Part shown: positions 1-8,323 of the stretch, one piece after another
Numbering within the stretch: position 1 is the first letter of the stretch
Layout: every line of letters starts with the position of its first letter
Assembly: GCA_050014795.1 (NCBI GenBank)
Contig: JBEKCQ010000061.1
Span: forward strand, 1 to 24,843
Direction of reading: 5' to 3'
DNA length: 24,843 nt
DNA from: JALHUF01 sp050014795
GTDB lineage: Bacteria; Acidobacteriota; Terriglobia; UBA7540
Position numbers and translations under genes: made by a program
The notes under the pieces: model-generated
What the model was told of the DNA's origin: nothing
Databases searched by the model: none
Seen by the model: only the letters and a program-made list of their open reading frames with translations

Positions 1-171
1 CGCGCCGTAAACAGGTCGCTGTCCTTCTACATCATAAAGCTGGCCAGACTTGGCGGCTATCTTGCTCGCACTGGTGATCCTCCGCCGGGTAATACGGTCA
101 TGTGGCGTGGGCTCTCCCGGCTCACCGACATCGAGCTTGGGTTCAATGCGGCCAAACTTGTGGGTAATTGA
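1..171 (+). CDS. IS4/Tn5-type transposase, C-terminal end (5' part outside window)
   Basis: This frame is open from the first base to a TGA at 169-171 and encodes about 56 residues. It contains the stretches LARLGGYLARTGDPPPG, then NTVMWRGLSRL and a few hydrophobic residues. This matches the C-terminal dimerisation region of Tn5/IS50-like IS4-family transposases, whose typical form is ASLGGFLGRKGDGEPG followed by LWxGLxRL. The catalytic DDE residues lie upstream, outside the window, so I cannot say whether the element is intact. The sequence around the stop (ACTTGTGGGTAATTGAAAG, 157-175) might be the right terminal inverted repeat, because IS50-type ends also read ACTTGTG inward. That is a guess without the other end. 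The element ends about 150 bp from the 3' end of a tRNA-Ser gene. Confidence 0.72.
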   Translation, partial: RAVNRSLSFYIIKLARLGGYLARTGDPPPGNTVMWRGLSRLTDIELGFNAAKLVGN

Positions 172-318
172 AAGGTTTGCCGGACGGATACGATTGAGTT
201 TGGTGACGAGAAGTTCGATTCTCCGCAGTCCGGTTCCGCGCAGAACAAGGCGGGTTTCGGCGAAGATCCGCGCTTTCTTGCGCTCCATGGAGTGGAGAAA
301 CCAATTGGGCAGACTGAA

Positions 319-408
319 TGGCGGAGAGGGTGGGATTCGAACCCACGGGCCGATTGCTCGGCCACACGCTTTCCAAGCGTGCTCCTTAAGCCACTCGGAC
401 ACCTCTCC
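319..408 (-). tRNA. tRNA-Ser (anticodon GGA)
   Basis: The reverse strand folds as a class II tRNA. The acceptor stem GGAGAGG pairs with CCTCTCC, followed by discriminator G and an encoded CCA (321-319). The D arm has TCC pairing with GGA. The anticodon stem CACGC/GCGTG encloses the loop TTGGAAA, with anticodon GGA at 374-372. A long variable arm (GGCCGA, loop, TCGGCC) is typical of serine tRNAs. The T arm is GTGGG-TTCGAAT-CCCAC. The tRNA reads UCC/UCU serine codons. It lies downstream of tamB on the same strand, about 137 bp away, and probably has its own promoter. Confidence 0.97.
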
Positions 409-445
409 GCGCCGCTTCCGCCGCAAATCTCCTCCGCCGATCACC

Positions 446-451
446 AGTATA
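446..451 (-). promoter_or_regulatory. Candidate -10 box for tRNA-Ser
   Basis: TATACT on the reverse strand lies about 37 bp upstream of the mature tRNA 5' end. That spacing fits a start site near 439 and a short 5' leader. No convincing -35 is visible at 16-18 bp spacing, so the call rests on the -10 match and position. Confidence 0.35.
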
Positions 452-545
452 CCATCGACGACGCTTTGGCAGCTCGGCAGGGACGTCAGGGGACGGTTAA
501 GCACAGGCACCCTTGTCGGCAGATGAGAGGAGTGCCTTCCCGAGC

Positions 546-3500
546 CTACTTGAATCTCTGCCGGAACTTCAACTCCATCCCGAAAATCCCGTTCTGATCG
601 CGAGCGCCTACTAACGAGACTCTATCGCTCACCGCCCATTCGAACTGAATGATGCGTTGCTGCGAGGAAGCTGTGGTGGTCACGTAAGTCAGCGTAAGGT
701 CGCGGGTCACCTGTTGTTCCACTGTGACGCGGGCGCCACCAGTACTGCCGAGGACGCCCACATTCGGGTCAACCTTTATCCGACTGACCCCAAACAATCG
801 CTGGATGCGCCCCGATACTTGAGTGGAGAGTGCCTCGGAAAGCAGAGCGCTCGCCCCCACCGAGGGTACGGGTTGAGCTGCGGTGGTGGCCATCTCCTCT
901 TGCTGGCGTGCGTAGCCAAAGGCCAGAAGCGAAATGATATCGACGGTGGGAAGTGGCGGGTCGGAACGGTAAGAAACCTTCACGCGGTCCAGTGGGCCGG
1001 AAACGTCAAGCGTCAAGTCGTAGCGTTGCACGCGGGTCTGTGCTTCGAGGTCCACCACCGCCTGAGTGCGAAAGGGATTGGTCATGCTGATGTCGCCGCG
1101 GTTGAGCTGGTAGCGATTGCCGCGGAAAACCGCCTCGCCACTGAGGATGTGGATGGTTCCAACTTCAACGGGATTCGCGAGCGTTCCCTGGAGGTGCAGG
1201 TCGAGGTCGGCCACCAAGCGGAGGTCCCGCGTCTCGAGCCTCACGGCTGGGGCTGACACGACCTGGATGTTCAATCGGATATTCGACGCCAGCGGGGACG
1301 CTATGGCAGGGAGTCTGGTTCCTACGGCCCCTCCTGCCTCCCCGAGTCTTGCTAACCAGTTGAAGTCCTGGCCGGTGAACATTTGCCGGACGGTGAGTTC
1401 CCCGCCGACTTGCCCCCGCTCTGCGGTCCCAATCAAGCTGAGGGTGCCGTCCAGCGCAGAAGTGAACTCCGTCGGGTATCGAACCCGCACCTGACTCAGC
1501 TCAGCTCGCAGATTGAACCGCGGCGAGTCGCCTAGGGTTACAGACCCTCCCAGGGCCACCGCGCCTCCACCGCTCAGGCCACGTAGCGAACGTACCGTAG
1601 CGCGGTCTGCCTCCAGCGCGATCTCGCCCTTCAAGCCGGTCAGGCGGAAGGGAAGATCGCCGTAACTCAGGTTCGTGTCCTGGACGCTGAGCGTCCCATA
1701 GAACAGGGGGTGTCCCAGGCTGCCGCTCACGCGCAGCTTCACTTCGGACTGGCCTGTGGCCTGGAGCGCCGGATCGATCAGGGCAAGCAGCACCGCGTCA
1801 GCTGTTCCCTGTGCGACGAGGGACAACGCTACGGGTTGGTTGAAATGGACTGACCCCTCGACCTCGAGGTTCGTGGAGGGACCTCGCATTTTGAAACGAT
1901 TTGCGACCAGGGTGCGATTTGCATAGTGAAAATCGACCGGCTGGTCGTTTTTCCAGGTCAGGCTGGGAAAACTGACTTCCAAGCTTTGAGCCCGGCTTTG
2001 GACTTCAAGCTGACCGAGTTTCTTCAGGGGGCCCGTGACGGTGAATGCTCCGCTGGTAGTCACGCGCGCGGGGAAGTTCTTCTCGAGCAGGGTGCGAATC
2101 CAAGGGTCGGCGCGGAGGTTTGCATATTGGCCCGAAAGTTCAAGGGGCCAATCCCCTTCGGCCCGCACGGCGCCGGCGATACGACCCGTGCCAGCAGACC
2201 CTTGGAGTTGACCCTCCAGCCGAATCTGCTCCCCTTTCCAACCGATCTGTCCATGTAGGTCACCGATTAAAGCACCATTGATGGAGGCCTCTCGGAATCC
2301 CCACGTTGCCAGGAGAGTCACATCGTCCGGCGTCCCCTGGGCGCGCAGGTCAAAGCCGAGGCGACCATCCACTTTGCCTTGCCCACTCGAGTCATGCAGC
2401 GGGGCAAGGCGCTTGAAATCCGCCAGAGAAAAATCGACGCCATGGAGTTCGGTCCAGAATATGCGTTGAGAAAGGCTGACGCGGGCTTGGCCCGTCAGTC
2501 GGCCATTGCCCTTCGCCAGTTGGACATCTTCAAAATAGCAGACCGATTCCGCGATGCGCAGACGGGCAGCGAGCGAATCAAACGGCTCACCAGCCAGCGC
2601 GCCACGTTCCACGCGAATCTCCCCTCCGCCGGAGAGATTCGATGGCGTGCCTGCGACCTCGAGCCGAACCGTGGCGAATCCATCAACAGGGAAGCGGACG
2701 CCCAAAACGGTTCTCAGGCCCTCGAGGGACGCGCGCTCGAGGCGTGCCGTGAGATGCGCCGGAGCATTTCGTGCGACGTTCCAATCCACGAGGGTGACGA
2801 ACCCGGCCATTGCAAGAGTGCTTTCGTCGCGTCGCAGGCGCGCAGAAGAGACCTCCAAGCGGTCGGGTACCATCACCACATTTGCCGTGAGGCCATCCCA
2901 TGCCCAACCACGATATTCGAGCGGCCCAATTTCGACCTGTCCACGAACCTGTGGGTGAGTGACAGAGCCTGTGAGCTCGCCAGTGAACGTCGCCTCGGAC
3001 TTGGGTTTGAGGGAAATGGAATCCGTGCTGCCGGTGAGCGATTCGACCGCCGGTCTCCAATCTTCGAAGTCGGTAGCCACAACCCGCAAGGTTATGCTTG
3101 CTTGTTGCATTCCCAGAGTTCCGTGTGCGGTGAGAGTCGAGTGCGGTGTCTGGAACTCGGCATCTTGAATCTCGAGGACGACGCCACGCGCCGCACTTGC
3201 GCTGCCCCGCACGAAGCCACGGACCGGATGGGCGTCCGGAGGGCCGGCAGCCGGCGGCTGCGTTTGCAGGTCGAATTGGGAGTGGAAGTTCTCCCCTCGG
3301 CCCTCCCACGTAGCGTCCAGAGTGCCGTTGACCTGAGACGCCCCGCCCAGGCGATGCAAAGCTGTCGGTAGGGCAGAGAACGAGCTCAGCGCCGCGTCCA
3401 ACTGCAGGCCGTGGAGTTGGGTGCGCAGAACGACTAGGGGCAAGGCCCTTTGGAGGATGATCTCGGCGCGGCCCTGGGCGATGCCACCCAGCGCGGAGAT

Positions 3501-4511
3501 ACCGAGGTTTGATAGCTCGATATGGTGACGGTCCGCTGAGTAGTCCGCAGACAGGTCGATGCCGCTTACCTGGAACGCCGATGATTGGACCGAGAATCCG
3601 CGAACCTGGATGCGCCCTTTCGCCGCGAACTCGCCCTTACGGTAGTCTGCCTGGCCAGTCCAATCGCCGTTCCCACCCCGGATCTCCTGGAGCCGCAGGG
3701 CTTGGGCGAGTTCAGCGACTTCGCCGCTCGCCTGGAAGGAAAGCTGCCCTTCAGGAGATGCCCAATTGGAGAGGCTGAAAGCGCCCTTTCCATGGAGTCC
3801 GGCGCACTGCCAGGCCAGCGACGTTGTCTTCAGCCCTTCACCCGACAACTCGAATCGCGCCGCAGCCGTCGCAGTGGGGAACGTGCGACCTGGAGTCTTG
3901 ATTGTCATCCCCGAGGTGGAGATGCTGCCTGAGTAGCGTCCTGAAGGATCACGGCGCAAAAGGAGGGCTAGGTCCTGCGCGTTCAGATCGATGGGCAGGT
4001 GCTGGTCATTCCAGAAGAAATGCGTTTGGGCCAGTGTCAGCCTTCCGATGGAGAGATCAGCCAGCAGGTCTGCGGAATGGCGAGCGCTGAGAAATGCGCG
4101 CGGTGCTGGTAAGTTTGTCGAACCATCGCTGCGCGTGTAGACGTGAACCTCCGCCCCGTCGCAGTCGAGACTCCGCACGATAAACTTCGGGCGGAGCAGG
4201 GAAACAGGATTGAGCCGGATTGCCACGCTTCGGGCTGAAAAAAGAGGCCACTCTCCGGGAAGCCGCCTTCCATCAAGAACCAGCCCACGAAAAGTAGCTT
4301 GAAAGACTGCGGGCTGGAAGCGGAATTCGCGGAGCTCGACACGCCCGCCAGTAAGGTTCTCTAGTTCCAAGACCACGCGCCGTTGGAGCACGCGGTGGAA
4401 CCAAGCTGTGCTCACCACGCCGAGGACCACGGCAGCCAGAACGCTCAGCGCCCCTGCTGCGTAGAGCAATCTGCGGAACCATCTGCGCGTCTCGGGTCTT
4501 TTTGAACCCAT
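546..4511 (-). CDS. tamB: TamB-family translocation/assembly protein (DUF490)
   Basis: This 1321-aa protein has a basic N-terminus (MGSKRPETRRWFRR) and one hydrophobic segment (about residues 15-35). It fits an inner-membrane anchor with a long periplasmic beta-helical body spanning to the outer membrane. Most of the chain is repeating beta-strand pattern of the AsmA/TamB type. The last 340 or so residues match the TamB C-terminal domain, including the characteristic PLPTVDIISLLAFGYARQ stretch near residue 1200. The C-terminus is strand-like and ends in basic residues. TamB proteins are thought to act with Omp85 proteins in outer-membrane assembly or in phospholipid transport. The gene starts 12 bp after the SurA-like gene, which overlaps bamA, so the three are probably co-transcribed. 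E. coli TamB is similar in length (about 1260 aa). Confidence 0.9.
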   Translation of the reverse strand: MGSKRPETRRWFRRLLYAAGALSVLAAVVLGVVSTAWFHRVLQRRVVLELENLTGGRVELREFRFQPAVFQATFRGLVLDGRRLPGEWPLFSARSVAIRLNPVSLLRPKFIVRSLDCDGAEVHVYTRSDGSTNLPAPRAFLSARHSADLLADLSIGRLTLAQTHFFWNDQHLPIDLNAQDLALLLRRDPSGRYSGSISTSGMTIKTPGRTFPTATAAARFELSGEGLKTTSLAWQCAGLHGKGAFSLSNWASPEGQLSFQASGEVAELAQALRLQEIRGGNGDWTGQADYRKGEFAAKGRIQVRGFSVQSSAFQVSGIDLSADYSADRHHIELSNLGISALGGIAQGRAEIILQRALPLVVLRTQLHGLQLDAALSSFSALPTALHRLGGASQVNGTLDATWEGRGENFHSQFDLQTQPPAAGPPDAHPVRGFVRGSASAARGVVLEIQDAEFQTPHSTLTAHGTLGMQQASITLRVVATDFEDWRPAVESLTGSTDSISLKPKSEATFTGELTGSVTHPQVRGQVEIGPLEYRGWAWDGLTANVVMVPDRLEVSSARLRRDESTLAMAGFVTLVDWNVARNAPAHLTARLERASLEGLRTVLGVRFPVDGFATVRLEVAGTPSNLSGGGEIRVERGALAGEPFDSLAARLRIAESVCYFEDVQLAKGNGRLTGQARVSLSQRIFWTELHGVDFSLADFKRLAPLHDSSGQGKVDGRLGFDLRAQGTPDDVTLLATWGFREASINGALIGDLHGQIGWKGEQIRLEGQLQGSAGTGRIAGAVRAEGDWPLELSGQYANLRADPWIRTLLEKNFPARVTTSGAFTVTGPLKKLGQLEVQSRAQSLEVSFPSLTWKNDQPVDFHYANRTLVANRFKMRGPSTNLEVEGSVHFNQPVALSLVAQGTADAVLLALIDPALQATGQSEVKLRVSGSLGHPLFYGTLSVQDTNLSYGDLPFRLTGLKGEIALEADRATVRSLRGLSGGGAVALGGSVTLGDSPRFNLRAELSQVRVRYPTEFTSALDGTLSLIGTAERGQVGGELTVRQMFTGQDFNWLARLGEAGGAVGTRLPAIASPLASNIRLNIQVVSAPAVRLETRDLRLVADLDLHLQGTLANPVEVGTIHILSGEAVFRGNRYQLNRGDISMTNPFRTQAVVDLEAQTRVQRYDLTLDVSGPLDRVKVSYRSDPPLPTVDIISLLAFGYARQQEEMATTAAQPVPSVGASALLSEALSTQVSGRIQRLFGVSRIKVDPNVGVLGSTGGARVTVEQQVTRDLTLTYVTTTASSQQRIIQFEWAVSDRVSLVGARDQNGIFGMELKFRQRFK

Positions 4512-4523
4512 ACCTGCGGTGTC

Positions 4524-5279
4524 CTAGAACGAATGAAGTCTGACGCGGCGACCGGCTTTGAGTTCTTGCAGCCAAGTCGCCAGTAGTTGATCGATTTTCT
4601 GTTGCACGAGGATCTCCCGGATCTGGCTTTCGACCTCCTCCAGAGCCGGTGCGGGCCCGGCCGTGTGCCGCGCGTACTCGGGCACGAACGTCTCGTGGTA
4701 GTACGCTTCGATCTCTGTCCGTTCAACCCAGGCTGCCGACCGCAAGCGCTGATCGATGATTTGGAGCACAGAAGCTTGATCTTCCAGGCGGCTCAGGACT
4801 TCCCCCTCGCTTGTGCCGAGCGTCTGAAGCGCCGACTGGAACGCCTCCTCACTTGGATACTTCTTTCGCACTTCGGCGAGTGCCTGGGCAGCTTGCCGAG
4901 GCAAGTCAGCCCGCCCGATGCTTTCCGCCTCAGCTTCCTCTGCCAGCAGCCTCTGGTCGATCAGGCGGTCCCGGACACGTTCCAGGATGGCCAGGTCTGG
5001 TGGCGTTGCCCGCGTTTGTCCGTTCCGGAACAGTTCAAAACGGTACTCTTGCTCGATGTCGCTCGCCGTCAGCGCGACGTTGCTGATGGAGGCCACGACA
5101 CGGTCCACGGTTTCAGCCGCTGCGCAGGGCACAACGCCTGACACAGCGACGAGCACGAGGCCAAGCGAGAGCCGGCCTAGAAGCTTTGTCCGATGCTTAA
5201 GAAGAACTGAAAATGCGATAATCGGCGAACCTCCACTACCCCCGCTGGGTTGACTGTCCGATCGATGACTTGATACCAA
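4524..5279 (-). CDS. SurA-like periplasmic chaperone without PPIase domain; start uncertain
   Basis: The protein is about 250 aa. A signal-like segment (LLKHRTKLLGRLSLGLVLVA, then a CAAA-type end) is followed by a SurA-type N-terminal domain beginning VDRVVASISNVALTASDIEQ. A helical region and a C-terminal helix (QIREILVQQKIDQLLATWL) follow. No parvulin rotamase domain is visible, so a holdase/chaperone role for outer-membrane proteins is inferred from homology and position. The start is a problem. The signal peptide coding sequence overlaps the 3' end of bamA in another frame. The only in-frame ATG/GTG/TTG that keeps it is a TTG at 5279, without a good ribosome binding site and with a 103-bp overlap. 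The next in-frame start (GTG at 5156) would remove the basic n-region. A non-canonical start or translational coupling to bamA is possible. Confidence 0.78.
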   Translation of the reverse strand: MVSSHRSDSQPSGGSGGSPIIAFSVLLKHRTKLLGRLSLGLVLVAVSGVVPCAAAETVDRVVASISNVALTASDIEQEYRFELFRNGQTRATPPDLAILERVRDRLIDQRLLAEEAEAESIGRADLPRQAAQALAEVRKKYPSEEAFQSALQTLGTSEGEVLSRLEDQASVLQIIDQRLRSAAWVERTEIEAYYHETFVPEYARHTAGPAPALEEVESQIREILVQQKIDQLLATWLQELKAGRRVRLHSF

Positions 5280-8119
5280 GGAGGGTTAAAGTCATAGCCC
5301 ACGTCCAAGCGCACCGGGCCGACCGGTGTCCGGTATCGGACACCCAGCCCCGCGACGTGGGAGGTGTAATCGAGATCAGTAGGAGGATTCTGGGTGAGTT
5401 TCAGCAGCCGCATGCGCCGGACCGTCGAGTACACGTTCCCGGCGTCGTGAAACAGCACGAAGCCCAGACGCCCTTCCGCGAACCGGGTGCGCAGTTCAAG
5501 CGAATTCAGGAACAAGGCATTGCCACCAATGGGGAATCCGGTCTCCGGGTCCCGCGGCCCTGCCTGATTGATGGAAAATCCGCGGTGTGATTCACTGCCG
5601 CCCAAAAAGAAACGTTCGGGCAGCGGGATCTCACCTGTGGGACTTACTTGGCCCACAGTTGATTCCACGGCGAAACGCGTATTGCGGGCGAACACCAAGT
5701 GAGGGCCCAGACGATAATAGGTGGCGTTCTGCCCCGAAACGCGCACGAAATTGGATTGCGAACCGAGTTTCCTCCAGGAAATTCCTGCGTCGGCCAGGGA
5801 GTAGGAGCCATCCGTGGCGTCGGTGGGCTCGTCGCGATGATCATTGGCGTAACTCAATCCCAACATCGCGACACGCGCCGGTCGGCTCAGAAGTGGGATG
5901 TCCTGCGGCCGGATCCGAAGCGTAGCCGGATCCACCAGCACATGCCGGAAGCTGTATCTACCCTGAATCCACGCCGTCGGGCTGTAATGCTTTTCCACGG
6001 CCACGGAGGCCTCCTCGCGCTCGGCAGCGAAAGTCAGCACATCGCGGCTGCGGTCTATCAGCGCACCGAGGCGTAGATTGAGGTCGCGCCGTGTGGCGAA
6101 CCGCGGAATAAGGTAGCTGATCGCGCCGCCTTTCTCCAGGGTCGAAAGGCGACCGCGTAGGGTGAAGGTTTGGGCGCGCCCGCCCACATTCAGGCGCACC
6201 AGTTCGAAGGAAAGCCGGGGGCTGGCTTTCAATTGCCCTTGGGGCTGGTTTCCGGCTAAGCGCTGCACTTCCATCCCGCCGCCGTAACCCAGGGTCCAGC
6301 GCCGGGCTTCCTCCACGTTGACCAGTACTGTCCTGCGAGTTTCCGGACCGCCCGGATCCTCGGTGGCAACCTGAACCTGGTTGAACGTGCCGAGGTCGTA
6401 AAGCCGTCGTTGTGATTCCAGGATGCTGCTCTGGCGGAGCGGGTCGCCGCTGCGCAAGGTAAGCTCACGACGGATCGTGCCCTCGCGCGTGTGCTCGTTG
6501 CCGATCACGACCACGCGCTGGACTCTCTCCTGAAGCCCGAGCTCAATCTGGTACGTGACGTCTACCTGGTGCGCGGAAGACACCGGCGATGCGTTCCATT
6601 TCACCGCAGCGTAAGGATATCCTCGGTCAGCAAAGTAGTTGAGCATGTACTCTCGATCCGCTTGGGCGCGCGTGGGCGAGTACGGCTGCCTGGGTTTCGA
6701 GAGTAGGGAAGGCCAGATCTCCTTTTGCGCCTCCGCCTCAATGCCGTGAAGTGCGAGTTGCCCCACCTCGGTCTGGGGGCCTTCCTCGATTGCGAAGGTA
6801 ACGAACAGTCGCCCCGGCTGGCCATCATGACGATTGTCCACCTGCGGGGTAACGCGGGCTTCGAGAAATCCGCGCGAATTGTAAAGGGCTTGAAGGGCAC
6901 TCGCGTCGCGCGCGAGTACTTCCCGGCTGAAGATGCCGCGTTCCCGGAAGAAATCCTTGGGATGAATGGTCACGGCCGTCGATAGCTCCTTCGCCGGGAG
7001 GGTGTGGTTGCCGCTGAAGGCATAACCCACAAAGATGCCGGGCTCACCCAACGTAACGGAATAGGTGATTTCTACTGTCTGTGAGTTGGGATGAACCACC
7101 CGGTCGGCTTTGACCGTCGTGGAGAAATAGGACTTTCGCTCATAGTAGTCTTCCAGGCTCTGCTGACCCCGGTCCACCGCGGCTTTGTCGGTGGCTCCTT
7201 CGCGGAAGACAGGGAGAATGTCTTTCATTCGAGAGGCGGATATTCGCGCGCCTCGCACGCGCACGCGCACCAAGGAGCCCGCTTCCACCTGAACCAGAAG
7301 CTTCTCGGTATGGCGCTGCGGATCGTGAATCCGGTTGATGAGACTGATGGTTGCCTGCAACCTCCCGCGCTCGGTGTAGAAGCGGCGGATTCTGAAAAGC
7401 CCGCGCTCGAGGAGGGCAGTGGTCAGCTGGGAGCCGGGCCGCCAACCGGAAATCGCGGCCAGCTTCTCCGGCGGAACGGTAAGTGTGCCCTGGAACTCCA
7501 CTCCGCTCAGTTGTGCCGGCTCGCCGGGGACAATTGAAAAGACGATGCCAGCTTCTTGAGTGTCCAGGTTGGGCAGCAACCGCCGCTGGATCGTGGCTTG
7601 GTAATAGCCGTTTTCAGCGAGGAGCGCCGCCACGCGTTTTTGCGCGGCGTCGAGTTCGTCTTCTTCGATGCGTTGGCCCAAGCGTAGGCGCGTGGCGGTT
7701 GCGAGGGCACGCGGATCGAGACCCTTCGGTGCCCCTTCCAACCGGATGACACCAACAAAAAAAACCGCGCGCCCTGCAAACACCAGCTCCACCCCTGGGC
7801 CAGTGAGCTCGGCGTCGGCCCTCAGTTCGCGGAAGCGCCCGGTAGCATAGAGGCGCTTGAGGCTTTCTCGGATTCTTACCCGCTCAAGAGGTTCACCCAC
7901 CTTTTGCGCAATATGCTGGGCAAAGTCCTCCAGGCGAAGGTGAGCATCACACTCCAACCGGATGCGGGTTACTGGCTGGCCCCAAGGATCCGGGGCCGCG
8001 CAGGCGTGTCCGGCGCCAATCCAGCCGACGAGAAAGATGCCGATGCACACCCGCATAGGCAGGGTGGCAGCGACCGAAGGCCCAGACTGCCTCGACCACG
8101 CTGTGTTGAAGATGGGCAT
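5177..8119 (-). CDS. bamA: BamA/Omp85-family outer membrane assembly protein, seven apparent POTRA repeats
   Basis: This 980-aa protein has an N-terminal signal peptide. ATG at 8119 gives a long n-region, and ATG at 8056 (MRVCIGIFLVGW) is an equally credible start; neither has a clear Shine-Dalgarno. I count seven POTRA-like units by eye at about residues 49-118, 119-200, 201-282, 283-360, 361-449, 450-531 and 532-608. A surface-antigen beta-barrel of about 370 residues follows. The barrel carries the conserved loop-6 motif as GGSESHRGF (usually V/I-RGF), the conserved GNALFLNSLELR strand and a final strand ending GQSF with terminal phenylalanine, the usual outer-membrane signature. E. coli BamA is 810 aa with five POTRAs. 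The role is insertion of beta-barrel proteins in the outer membrane. The gene heads the bamA/surA-like/tamB group. Confidence 0.92.
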   Translation of the reverse strand: MPIFNTAWSRQSGPSVAATLPMRVCIGIFLVGWIGAGHACAAPDPWGQPVTRIRLECDAHLRLEDFAQHIAQKVGEPLERVRIRESLKRLYATGRFRELRADAELTGPGVELVFAGRAVFFVGVIRLEGAPKGLDPRALATATRLRLGQRIEEDELDAAQKRVAALLAENGYYQATIQRRLLPNLDTQEAGIVFSIVPGEPAQLSGVEFQGTLTVPPEKLAAISGWRPGSQLTTALLERGLFRIRRFYTERGRLQATISLINRIHDPQRHTEKLLVQVEAGSLVRVRVRGARISASRMKDILPVFREGATDKAAVDRGQQSLEDYYERKSYFSTTVKADRVVHPNSQTVEITYSVTLGEPGIFVGYAFSGNHTLPAKELSTAVTIHPKDFFRERGIFSREVLARDASALQALYNSRGFLEARVTPQVDNRHDGQPGRLFVTFAIEEGPQTEVGQLALHGIEAEAQKEIWPSLLSKPRQPYSPTRAQADREYMLNYFADRGYPYAAVKWNASPVSSAHQVDVTYQIELGLQERVQRVVVIGNEHTREGTIRRELTLRSGDPLRQSSILESQRRLYDLGTFNQVQVATEDPGGPETRRTVLVNVEEARRWTLGYGGGMEVQRLAGNQPQGQLKASPRLSFELVRLNVGGRAQTFTLRGRLSTLEKGGAISYLIPRFATRRDLNLRLGALIDRSRDVLTFAAEREEASVAVEKHYSPTAWIQGRYSFRHVLVDPATLRIRPQDIPLLSRPARVAMLGLSYANDHRDEPTDATDGSYSLADAGISWRKLGSQSNFVRVSGQNATYYRLGPHLVFARNTRFAVESTVGQVSPTGEIPLPERFFLGGSESHRGFSINQAGPRDPETGFPIGGNALFLNSLELRTRFAEGRLGFVLFHDAGNVYSTVRRMRLLKLTQNPPTDLDYTSHVAGLGVRYRTPVGPVRLDVGYDFNPPWYQVIDRTVNPAGVVEVRRLSHFQFFLSIGQSF

Positions 8120-8201
8120 CCCTGAGACTTGAGCGTGAAGTCTAGTTGAGGAGATGCAGTATCACCCCTGAGCTCCCAACGTTCCGCACCTGCAAACTCC
8201 C

Positions 8202-8207
8202 ATTATA
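8202..8207 (-). promoter_or_regulatory. Candidate -10 box for bamA group
   Basis: A perfect TATAAT on the reverse strand lies 83 bp upstream of the 8119 ATG, in the gap between the decarboxylase gene and bamA. No recognisable -35 is present at normal spacing, so the site is supported only by the -10 and its location. Confidence 0.35.
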
Positions 8208-8323
8208 GTCTGTGTCCTGCCTCGCGGGGGAAGCGCAGTTCCGTTTTTCTGGTGCTCGTGTGGTGAATGACGACCATCCGAGCCGCGCGCGGCTGGGGTC
8301 GGTCGCCACTTGTGGCGAGCGCG

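Noticed and set aside
210..232. tRNA-like AGTTCGATTCTC segment, possible partial tRNA or attachment site
   Set aside because: It has a T-loop-like string, but the stem does not pair when aligned as a T arm, and no acceptor or anticodon arm is present.
2379..3371. 330-aa plus-strand open frame
   Set aside because: It is antisense within tamB, has a composition typical of shadow frames in GC-rich DNA and shows no family motif.
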